Origin: Ferrovibrio sp.
GTDB taxonomy: Bacteria > Pseudomonadota > Alphaproteobacteria > Ferrovibrionales > Ferrovibrionaceae
Direction: 5' to 3'
NCBI RefSeq assembly: GCF_017994015.1
Contig: NZ_JAGOLP010000003.1
Location: 1-64,000 of the forward strand
DNA length: 64,000 nt
Below, one piece after another: positions 41,159 through 49,498 of the stretch. Made by a program: the position numbers and the translations under genes. The notes under the pieces are model-generated. The model was not told the origin of the DNA. It saw only the letters and a list, made by a program, of their open reading frames with translations, and did not search any database. The number at the start of each line of letters is the position of its first letter. Position 1 is the first letter of the stretch.

Positions 41159-41763
41159 CGAGGCGACAATTGATCCAGCAGGGCCGCATCAATGGCGGCC
41201 AGGGGTTGCGGCGACAGGGTATGATCGAAGAATACCAGCCGGTCCCGGTCTCCACCCTGCTTTTCCATTTCCAGGGTTTCAACGAAACGCCGGCCATGCG
41301 CCACGATACGCCGGAAGCCCGTGGCGTCCAGGGTGCCGCCGCGTGGCGTCAGCTCGGCACGCCACACCTCTCCCTCGGCGCTGCGGGCAATATCGAAGTT
41401 CAATGTCTCGAATTGTTGCCAGTCACCGTTTAATGCCGCGCCCAGCAAGGCATGGATTTGCCCTAGCAAGGGCATACGGTCGGCGGGCAGGCGCATCGTT
41501 TCGCGCCCGTTCACCTGTTGCACCAGACCTGCCGGGCCAATCAGCGTTACCATTGTGAAAGGCTGTTCGATGCGCCAGATCAAGCCGCGGCCAGGCGCGA
41601 GCACAAACCCTCCCTCGCTGCGCAGGGGCGCGTTGAAGCCCTGCAAATAGCGTTCCTGGCTGAAACGTCCGGTCAGATTCGCGGCGGCCTGCTGCGCCCA
41701 GGCATCGCCGGCAAAGACAAGGCACACCATCATCGCCATGAAGATGCAGTGACGCAGCATCAC
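41155..41763 (-). CDS. apeL: LolA-like outer-membrane lipid carrier (ApeL-like)
   Basis: This 202-residue protein has a signal peptide ending in DAWAQQ and a LolA-like fold: FSQERYLQGFNAPLRSEGGFVLAPGRGLIWRIEQPF. The periplasmic chaperone LolA shields acyl chains of lipoproteins; this relative probably shuttles the polyene lipid. The start overlaps the thioesterase gene end by 4 bases. It is paired with the DUF3261 lipoprotein, as LolA is with LolB. Confidence 0.87.
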   Translation of the reverse strand: MMLRHCIFMAMMVCLVFAGDAWAQQAAANLTGRFSQERYLQGFNAPLRSEGGFVLAPGRGLIWRIEQPFTMVTLIGPAGLVQQVNGRETMRLPADRMPLLGQIHALLGAALNGDWQQFETLNFDIARSAEGEVWRAELTPRGGTLDATGFRRIVAHGRRFVETLEMEKQGGDRDRLVFFDHTLSPQPLAAIDAALLDQLSPR

Positions 41764-42167
41764 AGCAAGGCCCTCACCTTGTCGAGTAATTCCTGTGGGG
41801 ACGCGAACATCAATTCACCATCGCTGATCCGTACCGCCAATTGCGTGGTGCGGGCCTTGGTCAGGATTTCGCCGCCGGCTTCATCGCGCAAACGATAATC
41901 GAAGCGCAAGCGGTGTTCATACTCCACCAGCGTGGCCGTCACGCGGATGCGCTGGCCATAGCGAATAGGCCGGATATATTTCAATTGCATGTCGACAATC
42001 GGCCAAGCTAGGCCCGAGGCCACCATCTCGGGATAGTTATAGCCGATGCGATCAAGCAAGGCAGCGCGGGCTTCTTCAAGATAACGCGCGTAATTGCCAT
42101 GCCAGACCACCTGCATCGGGTCGAAATCATGGAATTGCGGTTTGATCGTCACCTCGGCGGTGAGCAT
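41760..42167 (-). CDS. apeK: Acyl-CoA/acyl-ACP thioesterase, 4-hydroxybenzoyl type (ApeK-like)
   Basis: This 135-residue hotdog thioesterase has the catalytic Asp in QFHDFDPMQVVWHGNYARYLEEAR, the 4-HBT signature. YIRPIRYGQRIRVTATLVEYEHRLRFDYRL completes the fold. It should release or edit acyl chains during polyene assembly. The gene overlaps the GT/acyltransferase gene by 19 bases and the LolA-like gene by 4. No methyltransferase or ammonia-lyase gene is present in the locus. Confidence 0.9.
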   Translation of the reverse strand: MLTAEVTIKPQFHDFDPMQVVWHGNYARYLEEARAALLDRIGYNYPEMVASGLAWPIVDMQLKYIRPIRYGQRIRVTATLVEYEHRLRFDYRLRDEAGGEILTKARTTQLAVRISDGELMFASPQELLDKVRALL

Positions 42168-43846
42168 GGTCGGCTTCCGTTAGTATCAGCCCAGAAATCG
42201 AAGAAATTATACCACTGATAAGGGGTGGCAATCACCTCCTGTTCAAGCAATGCAACGAAGCGGCGAACATATATGTCCAGCGCCTGTTGCCGCGCACCGC
42301 GCGGCAGCACAACTTCTTCGGCAAGGGTCACCGCGTTCAGGCGGTAGCCGGCACCCAGCTTACGACAGAACAGAGCATGCACTGGGCAACGCAACAGGGC
42401 GCCGAGAATGAAAGGGCCTTGGGGAAAGGCCGCAGCATGCCCCAGGAAGGGTACCCAAGAAACGCGCTGGCCGGACAGCGGCACACGGTCGCCGGCGATC
42501 AGCACCCAGCCGCCGCTTTCCACATGTTCGGCCAGCTGCAGTGCGGTGTCAGGGCTGATCTCGCTGACCTGGAGTGTATTCAGCGCGGCTTCCGGATTGA
42601 ATTCAGACAGCAGGCGATTGAAATTCTCGGCATGCCGGGTATGCACCAGAACCAACAGGCGGCGCTGCAACGCTGGCGGCAATGCGCTGCGGGCCACCTC
42701 CACATTGCCGACATGAGCGACCACGATCACCGCACCGCGCGGCTTGTCGCCGGTGGCCAGCAGATCGCGCAGATCGCCCTGCTCCACCGGCGGGCCCTGC
42801 CCAGCCCATCCGCTGAAGACATCCAAGCCGCGTTGAGCAAAATTGCGGAAGAGACGATAGCCGTCTGCAAAGCCGGGTTGGCGAGCCTGGCCGGCGGCGG
42901 CGAATACGCGCGCAAGATACTCCTTTGCCGTCTGCCGGCGCTGGCTGGCGGTGAGATAGAAGTACAGCGCCACCAGGTTCAGCAGCGGCCCGGCGAATTT
43001 TGGCCCCAACAGGCGCAAGACCATGGCGCAAAAGCGCATGCCAAACAGAATGCCTCGCTCGGGCAATGCCGCCCAATGCAACCGCGTTTCACTCCGCGTC
43101 GCGCGCCAATGCCGGGCCAGCAAGGCAGGCAGCCGCAGCGGCATGGTCAAAGCCAGACGGGTATGCATGGCTATGATCCGCAGGTTGTCGCGCAGTAAAT
43201 CAAAGTTGGATGTATTCTCCGGCGGGTATATCACCTTCACGGGGGCGCCGCGCACCGACGTGCCAGACCAGAACAGCCGCACCATGATTTCAGTATCGAA
43301 ATCCATCCGACGGCCTATATGCTCGCCGCGATCCAACAGGGCTTGTACGGCCGCCAATGGATAGACACGGAAACCGCACATGGAATCGCTGATTTCCAAC
43401 GACAGGGTTTCGATCCAGACCCAAACATGGGTTATCCAGCGGCCGATGGCGCGGCCGCGCGGAATCGTGTGGTCGTATTGCGGCAGGCCGGTGACAAGCG
43501 CCCGAGGCTCTTGACGGGCCAGTGCCAACAGCGACGGCAGGGCAGCCATATCATGCTGGCCATCGGCATCGATCTGCACAACATGCGTGAAACCTGCCGC
43601 ACCAGCCAGCGCGAAACCGGTTAGAACTGCAGCCCCCTTCCCCTGGTTATAGTCAAGCCGATGCACGGTCACGCCAGCCGCCGGATCATGCAGGAGGGCC
43701 AGTTCCGCACGCTGCGGCCCAGTATTGCCATCGTCAATGACAAAAACCGGTAGCTGCTGCCGACGCGCAGCCGCAATCACACCGGCAATACGATTGGTGT
43801 GATTATAACTCGGAATCACGGCGCAGAAACGCGGCTCGCCGTTCAT
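42149..43846 (-). CDS. apeJ: Glycosyltransferase-2 / LpxL-type acyltransferase fusion (ApeJ-like)
   Basis: This 565-residue two-domain enzyme has an N-terminal GT2 domain (residues about 5-230) with VIDDGNTGPQRAELALL and the metal site VVQIDADGQHDMAALP. The C-terminal lauroyl/LPLAT-type acyltransferase (residues about 285-560) has VAHVGNVEVARSALPP with its HxxxxE motif. It probably adds a sugar and an acyl chain to build the polyene-lipid head. This fusion is usual for APE clusters. The start at 43846 overlaps the ligase gene by 4 bases. Confidence 0.88.
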   Translation of the reverse strand: MNGEPRFCAVIPSYNHTNRIAGVIAAARRQQLPVFVIDDGNTGPQRAELALLHDPAAGVTVHRLDYNQGKGAAVLTGFALAGAAGFTHVVQIDADGQHDMAALPSLLALARQEPRALVTGLPQYDHTIPRGRAIGRWITHVWVWIETLSLEISDSMCGFRVYPLAAVQALLDRGEHIGRRMDFDTEIMVRLFWSGTSVRGAPVKVIYPPENTSNFDLLRDNLRIIAMHTRLALTMPLRLPALLARHWRATRSETRLHWAALPERGILFGMRFCAMVLRLLGPKFAGPLLNLVALYFYLTASQRRQTAKEYLARVFAAAGQARQPGFADGYRLFRNFAQRGLDVFSGWAGQGPPVEQGDLRDLLATGDKPRGAVIVVAHVGNVEVARSALPPALQRRLLVLVHTRHAENFNRLLSEFNPEAALNTLQVSEISPDTALQLAEHVESGGWVLIAGDRVPLSGQRVSWVPFLGHAAAFPQGPFILGALLRCPVHALFCRKLGAGYRLNAVTLAEEVVLPRGARQQALDIYVRRFVALLEQEVIATPYQWYNFFDFWADTNGSRPCSPPR

Positions 43847-45501
43847 GGCGGATCCAGGGCAATGCTGCCGCTGGAGAATATCGTGTCGCCGGCGCGATAT
43901 TCGAAATGCAGGCGCCGGGCTTCGGTGCGATGGCGCAATTGCAACGTCACAAGAGTATCCGGCCGCAGCAGATTGCTGAACTTAACTTGAAATTGCTGTG
44001 CGCTGCGGATCGCCACACCCATATGCCGCATGGCCAGCGCCATGGCCCAATCGAGCTGCGCCACGCCGGGCACAACCGGCATAGTGGGAAAATGCCCCGC
44101 CAGCACTGGCAGGTCGTCGGTGACCATCAGATCAAGTTCCAAGCTGTCGTCCTGGTCTCGGATGGCGATCAATTCCGGCAGGCCCGGCATGTGGTTTTCA
44201 AACAAGGCTCGCAAAGCCGCCAAACGGCGCTTACCCAGGGCATCTTCGGGCAGGTTGGCAACAAAACGCCAGCGCCGCGGCAGGCTGGCAGGTTCGAGTT
44301 GCACGGCCAAGCGATGGCGCAGCAGGCGGCCGAAACGAAATCCACCCAAAGCTGTGTATTCCCGCTCGCCTTCCGGTGTCAGCTTTGCCGCTGCGGCCAA
44401 TTGCTCATCGAGCATGAACACGGCAGCCTCGGCGACCAGCCCGGTGGCGCTCAAGGCTTGCTCCACCTGGGGCGGGCTCACTCTCTTGCCCTCAATCTTC
44501 AGAACGTTATCGGCACGACCGATCAACTCGAAAGCCTGCGAAATTGCATCCACCATACGGATGCGATCAGCGGACGCGGCAGCCAGATCCGCAGCGTGGC
44601 CAGAGACGAGCTGCATGCCGCCATCCGCTGCCGCCGCAACCTGCACGCCGGGCAAGGGCTGCCATGCCAGACGATGCGCGGCAGGCTGCCGTGAGGCGAT
44701 GGCGCCGGCCTCGGTGCTGCCGAGGATTTCAACAAGCGGACAGCCGAGAATTGCAGCCGCGGCAATAGCGGAGTCTTCCGCCAGCGGCCCGCCGGCGGAT
44801 AGTGCCAGACTGGGGCGCCGCTCGGGCGGCAATGGCGGCAGGCATTGCATGCGCCGCAGATGTGCCGGTCCGGTTACCAGCACATCACCTGATCCCAGAG
44901 CAGCGAAAGCACTCTCCCATATCTCATTCAATGTGCCAACGATGCGCCGTCCCGTAGCCAGGGGCCAGGCGATATGGAAAGCCAGGCCATAAGCATGCAG
45001 CGGCGGCACCATGCCGTGCACAGCAGCGTCCGCCGGCACCAGATCGCGCAACAAGGCTTCGATCGCAGCGGCTTCGCGGTCGAGATGGCCCAAAGTTTTA
45101 CGCACTGCCTTGGCTTTGCCAGTTGAGCCAGAGGTGAAGAGTGTGATCGGCGCAGCGGCATCGAGCCATGGCAACGCCGCCTTGTCTGCCGCTGGCAGCC
45201 CGGACAGGATCAGGCTCTGCACAAGGCCCGGACGCAGTTGATCCGCCAGAATTACGGTGCAGTCCGTGGCTGCGCCTTGCAGCGCTTCAGCCTGTAGATT
45301 AGCCGGCAGCCGCACTTCGCAACCCGCAGCCAGCAGCGCGAACAGTCCCACAGCGCTCCAATAGGCATCCTGCGCCGCCAGCAGGCCGATACCACCGCGC
45401 GGCAATCGCGCCAGGACGGCTGCGACATCATCTTGAAAAGGCGACAACCCGACAGACCGGCTGACGAGCAATCCTTGCAGGGCATGCACCGGAGGCGTCA
45501 T
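43843..45501 (-). CDS. AMP-dependent acyl ligase fused to hotdog dehydratase (ApeH-ApeI fusion)
   Basis: This 552-residue protein starts at the ATG at 45501. Residues about 25-430 are an AMP-forming acyl-activating domain with ITLFTSGSTGKAKAVRKT and VEILGSTEAGAIASRQ, which would activate the starter acid onto ACP. Residues about 435-552 are a hotdog dehydratase, with VLAGHFPTMPVVPGVAQLDWAMALAM, resembling ApeI. In the APE loci I know, ligase (ApeH) and dehydratase (ApeI) are separate genes, so the fusion looks unusual. It would place starter activation and dehydration in one chain. Ends overlap the neighbours by 4 bases. Confidence 0.87.
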   Translation of the reverse strand: MTPPVHALQGLLVSRSVGLSPFQDDVAAVLARLPRGGIGLLAAQDAYWSAVGLFALLAAGCEVRLPANLQAEALQGAATDCTVILADQLRPGLVQSLILSGLPAADKAALPWLDAAAPITLFTSGSTGKAKAVRKTLGHLDREAAAIEALLRDLVPADAAVHGMVPPLHAYGLAFHIAWPLATGRRIVGTLNEIWESAFAALGSGDVLVTGPAHLRRMQCLPPLPPERRPSLALSAGGPLAEDSAIAAAAILGCPLVEILGSTEAGAIASRQPAAHRLAWQPLPGVQVAAAADGGMQLVSGHAADLAAASADRIRMVDAISQAFELIGRADNVLKIEGKRVSPPQVEQALSATGLVAEAAVFMLDEQLAAAAKLTPEGEREYTALGGFRFGRLLRHRLAVQLEPASLPRRWRFVANLPEDALGKRRLAALRALFENHMPGLPELIAIRDQDDSLELDLMVTDDLPVLAGHFPTMPVVPGVAQLDWAMALAMRHMGVAIRSAQQFQVKFSNLLRPDTLVTLQLRHRTEARRLHFEYRAGDTIFSSGSIALDPP

Positions 45502-46076
45502 GGCCGGGTAGTGACTTGAGCGTGGAACTGGCGTCGAAAAATCCATTCTCCCGCCAACAATATCCCGCCGATGACATAGGCGACTATGCCGGTCCAAAGC
45601 GCCCAAGCAGCATCCATCCCAGCCAATGCCAGGGTGGCGGCGATAACGGCATTCAGCAGCAGCCAGATCGTCCATATCCAGGTGACGGCACGGCAATAGC
45701 TAATGGCCTGATCGGGCAGATCAGCATCCTTTAGACGCGCCAGGCGTTCGATCAGGCTGGGTGGATTTAGCAACGTAACGCCAAACACGGTAGCTGCTGC
45801 CAAGCTCATGACCACCGGGTAGAAGCGCGCACCAAGTTCAGCATCCAGCAAGGCGATTACCAACATCAGGGCCAATGCGAGAAGCAGCGGGACGCGCCAG
45901 GACCGCAAGCGCACATCATGCGCAAGGCCGGCGCGCAACAGAACGAGTGAGATACCGGCAATGACAAAAGCCAGCGGCGGCAGCTGATCACGGGTAAAAT
46001 ACAGCACGATGGGATATGCCATACCGGCAAGGCCTAGAACGGCGATAGGGGCAACGTTACTCCGCCACGAGCGCAT
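45498..46076 (-). CDS. apeG: COG4648 membrane protein (ApeG-like)
   Basis: This protein of about 192 residues has six or seven hydrophobic segments and no catalytic motif I recognise. The phrase LLNPPSLIERLARLKDADLPDQAISYCRAVTWIWTIW is typical of the COG4648 family found in nearly all APE clusters. Its role is unknown, perhaps assembling the synthase at the membrane. The start at 46076 overlaps the end of the second ACP gene by 20 bases, and the stop overlaps the ligase start in an ATGA. Confidence 0.85.
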   Translation of the reverse strand: MRSWRSNVAPIAVLGLAGMAYPIVLYFTRDQLPPLAFVIAGISLVLLRAGLAHDVRLRSWRVPLLLALALMLVIALLDAELGARFYPVVMSLAAATVFGVTLLNPPSLIERLARLKDADLPDQAISYCRAVTWIWTIWLLLNAVIAATLALAGMDAAWALWTGIVAYVIGGILLAGEWIFRRQFHAQVTTRP

Positions 46077-46305
46077 GGACACGATCAAGCACATCGCCGA
46101 CTGTTCGCACCGTCTTGAACTCTTCCGGCTTGAATTTTCGGCCGGTCAGCTCCTGCAACTTCACCACCAGATCGACCGCGTCGATGCTGTCAAGGTCAAG
46201 ATCCTCATAGAGCAGCGCGGCTTCAGTGATGCGTTCACGTGGCACCTCGAACATATCTTCGAGGTAACCTGTCAATTTTTCCAAAATCATCTCACGCGAA
46301 AACAT
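46057..46305 (-). CDS. apeF: Acyl carrier protein 2 (ApeF-like)
   Basis: This 82-residue ACP has the phosphopantetheine Ser in LDLDSIDAVDLVVKLQE (DSID at about residues 39-42). Acidic helices flank it. It is 10 bp downstream of the first ACP gene. Having two ACPs is a fixed feature of APE clusters: one may carry starter and elongation intermediates, the other the finished chain. Confidence 0.93.
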   Translation of the reverse strand: MFSREMILEKLTGYLEDMFEVPRERITEAALLYEDLDLDSIDAVDLVVKLQELTGRKFKPEEFKTVRTVGDVLDRVHALVAE

Positions 46306-46315
46306 GGCCCTGCCC

Positions 46316-46576
46316 TCAAGTCGCACGTTTGCTCGTGATGAAGCGCCCCAAGCTACGCACAGAGGCGAAATGACTTTTGAGATCCTCCGCTTCGCTGTCG
46401 AACTGGATGCCGAAGGTTTTACGTAGGGCAACGCCGAGTTCGAGAGCGTCGATCGAATCCAAACCAAGACCATCGACAAAAAGGGCTTCCTCGCTGGCAA
46501 TATCTGCCGGGGTAATGCCTTCGAGCCGTAGGGTCTCGATGATCAAGACCTTCAGTTGAACTTCAAGCTCATCCAT
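46316..46576 (-). CDS. apeE: Acyl carrier protein 1 (ApeE-like)
   Basis: This 86-residue ACP has the modified Ser in DGLGLDSIDALELGVALRKTF. The N-terminus LEVQLKVLIIETLRLEGITPADI and an acidic helix 2 are typical. The start at 46576 overlaps the acyltransferase gene end by 8 bases. The PPTase at 33956 is the likely activating enzyme. Confidence 0.93.
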   Translation of the reverse strand: MDELEVQLKVLIIETLRLEGITPADIASEEALFVDGLGLDSIDALELGVALRKTFGIQFDSEAEDLKSHFASVRSLGRFITSKRAT

Positions 46577-47342
46577 GCACACTGCTTTCCGCGAAATACC
46601 CTTCCAATTTCCGGTTCAATTGCCGGGTTGCAAGAGAGTGATATTCATACTCCAGGTGGCTGCCCACCTCAACATATGGGCCTGCCTTGATGGTAAAGAG
46701 CGGTTTTTGGGGCGGTATTTTCCACCAGGCATCACCTTTCAGCAGCGCCGGCGGCGTGCATTCTATCTTGACCAGCTGCATGTTGGCCTGCAGGAACAAG
46801 GCGATCCGTGCCGAACCGCGCTTGAACCTAACCGGCGCGCCGGGCGATGTGCGCGTGCCCTCCGGGAACACAATCAGGTCGCTGCCGGCGGCCAAGGAAG
46901 CGCGGCAGGCAGTCAACATTTCTTCGAAAGCCAGGTCATTTCGGATATAGCCAGCGTACCGCATCACCCCCCCGAGATAGGGGCTGGACCACAGTTCCTT
47001 TTTCACAATGCATTGGGCGCGGGGGAGAATTGCCATAAGCAGAACCACGTCAATCAGCGTGGGATGGTTTGCAATGATGATACGGCCACCACCATTCGCC
47101 AGTATCGCCCGGTTCTCAACAGTGATCGACAGGACGCCCAACGCCCTCAGGAGGAGCACATAAAATTTGAAGATGTAATGAATAACGCGCTGATTCAGCG
47201 CCGCCTGTTCCACAGCAGGTGTCCGCTTGAGCGCCAGCAACGGAAAGAAACATATCGCCAATACTGCACCGCCGCCAAACAGAAGCGCGAAGCCAAGGCC
47301 CGTGCCGAACAAACGCCAGCAATAACTGATCCGTTCACGCAT
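46569..47342 (-). CDS. apeD: Lysophospholipid-type acyltransferase, PlsC-like (ApeD-like)
   Basis: This 257-residue protein has an N-terminal membrane segment and the PlsC acyltransferase motifs IANHPTLIDVVLLMA (HxxxxD) and DLIVFPEGTRTSPGAPV. In APE loci this enzyme is thought to acylate the glycerol or lipid anchor. The start at 47342 is in ATGCGTGA, overlapping the chain-length-factor stop. An in-frame upstream extension to 47387 has no better start and would extend into the preceding gene. Confidence 0.88.
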   Translation of the reverse strand: MRERISYCWRLFGTGLGFALLFGGGAVLAICFFPLLALKRTPAVEQAALNQRVIHYIFKFYVLLLRALGVLSITVENRAILANGGGRIIIANHPTLIDVVLLMAILPRAQCIVKKELWSSPYLGGVMRYAGYIRNDLAFEEMLTACRASLAAGSDLIVFPEGTRTSPGAPVRFKRGSARIALFLQANMQLVKIECTPPALLKGDAWWKIPPQKPLFTIKAGPYVEVGSHLEYEYHSLATRQLNRKLEGYFAESSVHG

Positions 47343-48009
47343 CTGCCAAGGCCGCCTCAGCTTTGAGAAAAGCGTGCAGGAACTCAAGTGCTGACATGCT
47401 GCCGGTTTTGCTTATCAGTGAGGCGATTTCCGTGCCCTGCCGCTTGGTCAGCAGCAGGGCGAGGGCCAGCGGCGTCTCTTTCGCCGCATCTGGGAATACC
47501 TCGTCGTAGGGGGGAGGTAGCGCTTCCTCTGCAAAAAGCAGCAGCACCGGCTCTTCGGGCACGGCATGCAGGCATGCCGATGCTTCCAGCAAACCACAAA
47601 CGAAACTGTCGCCACCCGCCGAAATCGCAGCATGAGCATGACGATTGCCGGTATGGATCGACAGCAGGCCAAGCAGACTGTGGTGTACAGATAGGCTGAA
47701 ATCCGCCGGTGATGGCGGCGTGGCATCGGACAGAGCCTGCAATATATTGACCGTGCGAGCCAATTCGCCATGGCGGGTGGCAAGAATGAGTCGCGCCCGG
47801 CAGGCCGCATCGCCACAGGCCAAGGCAGCAGCAAGCAGGGCCTGACCTAGTGGCGAAAGGCGCCGGCGTAGCAGCATCGGTAAAACGATGGCAGCAGCCG
47901 GATCGGCCATTGCCATCTGTTGTGTTCCCGCCCAAGCACGCCAAGCCTGTCGGTCGCTACGGCCCGGCGACCAAGCAAACCAATCGGCGACGCGCATTGA
48001 GGTCTGCAT
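47335..48009 (-). CDS. apeC: Beta-ketoacyl synthase chain-length-factor-like protein (ApeC-like)
   Basis: This 224-residue protein resembles the N-terminal half of ketosynthases: DPAAAIVLPMLLRRRLSPLGQALLAAALAC, then FSLSVHHSLLGLLSIHTGNRHAHAAISAGGDSF. It has no active-site Cys at the position where ApeO and ApeR have one. Such proteins pair with a KS subunit and set chain length; ApeO is the likely partner. The ATG at 48009 lies 9 bp after the small lipoprotein gene. Confidence 0.85.
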   Translation of the reverse strand: MQTSMRVADWFAWSPGRSDRQAWRAWAGTQQMAMADPAAAIVLPMLLRRRLSPLGQALLAAALACGDAACRARLILATRHGELARTVNILQALSDATPPSPADFSLSVHHSLLGLLSIHTGNRHAHAAISAGGDSFVCGLLEASACLHAVPEEPVLLLFAEEALPPPYDEVFPDAAKETPLALALLLTKRQGTEIASLISKTGSMSALEFLHAFLKAEAALADA

Positions 48010-48018
48010 CACGCCCTC

Positions 48019-48408
48019 TTAATTCGAGGCATTGAACAGGCGGCGTTCCAGTTCGGCTTCGAGTGCGCGAACATTGTTGTTGTAGGCGCGGTGAATATGG
48101 CCTTCGGCTTCCTTGAGATTGGTCGACGAGACCAGATTGACACTGTAGCCGCGTGCAGCGATCACCAATTGGGCTTCCGCACTATGGGTCCGCCATCTCT
48201 GAATCAGCCTAAACTGACCCGGTGCCGTGCGCTCGACCATCCAGCCGCGCGCTACCGCCGCTTCCCGGGCGATAGTATCCAATTGTTCCTGGCTCAGCGC
48301 CGCTGCCGCTTTGGGCAAGGGATGGTCTTGAACCACATAAACCGGCTGCACCCGGGGGGTGCAGGCCGCCACCAGCACAACAATGGCGATGGCAAGAAAA
48401 AATCTCAT
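48019..48408 (-). CDS. Small lipoprotein heading the polyene operon (paralogue 1)
   Basis: This 129-residue protein starts at the ATG at 48408 (MRFFLAIAIVVLVAACT) with lipobox VAAC. The mature domain has PRGW-like (ARGWMVERTAPG), a two-strand beta core (AEAQLVIAARGYSVNLVSSTNL) and the ending HRAYNNNVRALEAELERRL. It is a diverged relative of the adjacent lipoprotein. The family is widespread in Gram-negative bacteria but its function is unknown. It ends 9 bp before apeC and is probably in the same transcript. Confidence 0.75.
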   Translation of the reverse strand: MRFFLAIAIVVLVAACTPRVQPVYVVQDHPLPKAAAALSQEQLDTIAREAAVARGWMVERTAPGQFRLIQRWRTHSAEAQLVIAARGYSVNLVSSTNLKEAEGHIHRAYNNNVRALEAELERRLFNASN

Positions 48409-48456
48409 GGCGCCCCCCCAAGTCTCTTCGCCCAAACCGCTGCCGTTTATTCGCAG

Positions 48457-48846
48457 CTAAGCGCGAAGCTGGGCCAGTTTAAGCTGGATATCCTCATCCA
48501 GATTATTGACCCACCGATTGTAGTTGTAGTGGATTGAATCACCATTCTTTTTCAAATTAACGCTGTTGTTGTAGGTGATGCGGTAGGTTTTCTGATTGAA
48601 CAAGATATTGACTGTTGCACTCCAGTTATTTCTCGCATAAGTTGCAAGTAGGTGGCCTTCAGCGGCCTTCGTGAAAACCCAGCCCCGCGGCGCACCGGCT
48701 TCGATGATGGCTTTTTCCAGGTTGGCAAGCGATTGGGTCTGCGCCTGGAGTGGCACCGGACGCTCATCGGTATTATGAATCTGGCGCGGCGAACAGGCGG
48801 CAAGCAGGGCAAAAACAACAACAGCAAGCGGGAGGCGAAGATTCAT
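48457..48846 (-). CDS. Small lipoprotein heading the polyene operon (paralogue 2)
   Basis: This 129-residue protein has the lipoprotein signal MNLRLPLAVVVFALLAACS. The mature part contains APRGWVFTKAAEGHLLATY, VNILFNQKTYRITYNNSVNLK and the end motif IHYNYNRWVNNLDEDIQLKL. The pattern of IHxxYNRWVNNL at the C-terminus occurs in many small Gram-negative lipoproteins of unknown function. It is the first gene of the likely polyene transcript and 48 bp from paralogue 1. Confidence 0.75.
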   Translation of the reverse strand: MNLRLPLAVVVFALLAACSPRQIHNTDERPVPLQAQTQSLANLEKAIIEAGAPRGWVFTKAAEGHLLATYARNNWSATVNILFNQKTYRITYNNSVNLKKNGDSIHYNYNRWVNNLDEDIQLKLAQLRA

Positions 48847-48908
48847 AGTTTGACCTCAGAAACAGCCATTGATTGGGTGAAAAAGGGGGTTAAAGCACGG
48901 GTAGATTT

Positions 48909-48937
48909 ACTATAGCGATAATACAATCGCTTATTAA
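48909..48937 (-). promoter_or_regulatory. Candidate promoter of the polyene operon with an inverted repeat
   Basis: On the minus strand TTAATA (48932-48937), a 17-base spacer and TATAGT (48909-48914) form a promoter-like element. The spacer carries the inverted repeat AGCGAT-N6-ATCGCT (48914-48931), a possible operator. It is 63 bases upstream of the first lipoprotein gene. Confidence 0.4.
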
Positions 48938-49498
48938 CTTTGTGCTGATACGCAACCGCGTCAGATTCTATGCATTGAGTTCATATTTTTCAACCAAGAG
49001 CACATCCAGCCGACTTTTTTCTCACATACTCTGGATTGCGGGCCGTGCTGTCAGGATAAACAGCCTGCACTGACAGGGCGTTACCGTCACGGTTGCCACT
49101 GACCAATCCTGCTTAGGCAGCATATCGGCCTGCATTGATAGTACGCTCGGCAGGCCAAGTTTCCGCCAGAAATTACCTTGCAGGACGATAAAGAATCGTT
49201 CGTTTGCAGAGATTTTTCTTAGGGTCCAACCTCTAATCTAGCCAGCCTCTAATATAGATTGCGTCAACGAGTGGCTGATCGCGGACTGGATCGGCTACGG
49301 CGCAGAGGCTGGAAGCGACGCCAGCTTGGTTTGAGCTTGGCCTGATATGGCCAGCCCTGATGCCGGGAATCTGTCGTAAGCGTACCCAAACCGATAGGAT
49401 GGTTGATACACTGGCGACCGATACCGCAATCCTGTACCGGCACCAAAGCCGAAGGGCGCCGGTAATTTCTAGCCCCCCGTATTTCTGGAGAAGTGACC
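48938..49498. other. Intergenic region between the polyene operon and frmA-like gene; no gene seen
   Basis: About 560 bases without a supported gene. The part up to about 49260 is AT-rich relative to its surroundings, with T runs such as GACTTTTTTCTC. A short direct repeat (CCTCTAAT) occurs near 49229 and 49245. It must hold divergent promoters for the lipoprotein/polyene operon and the formaldehyde dehydrogenase gene. I see no tRNA or clear terminator. Confidence 0.6.
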
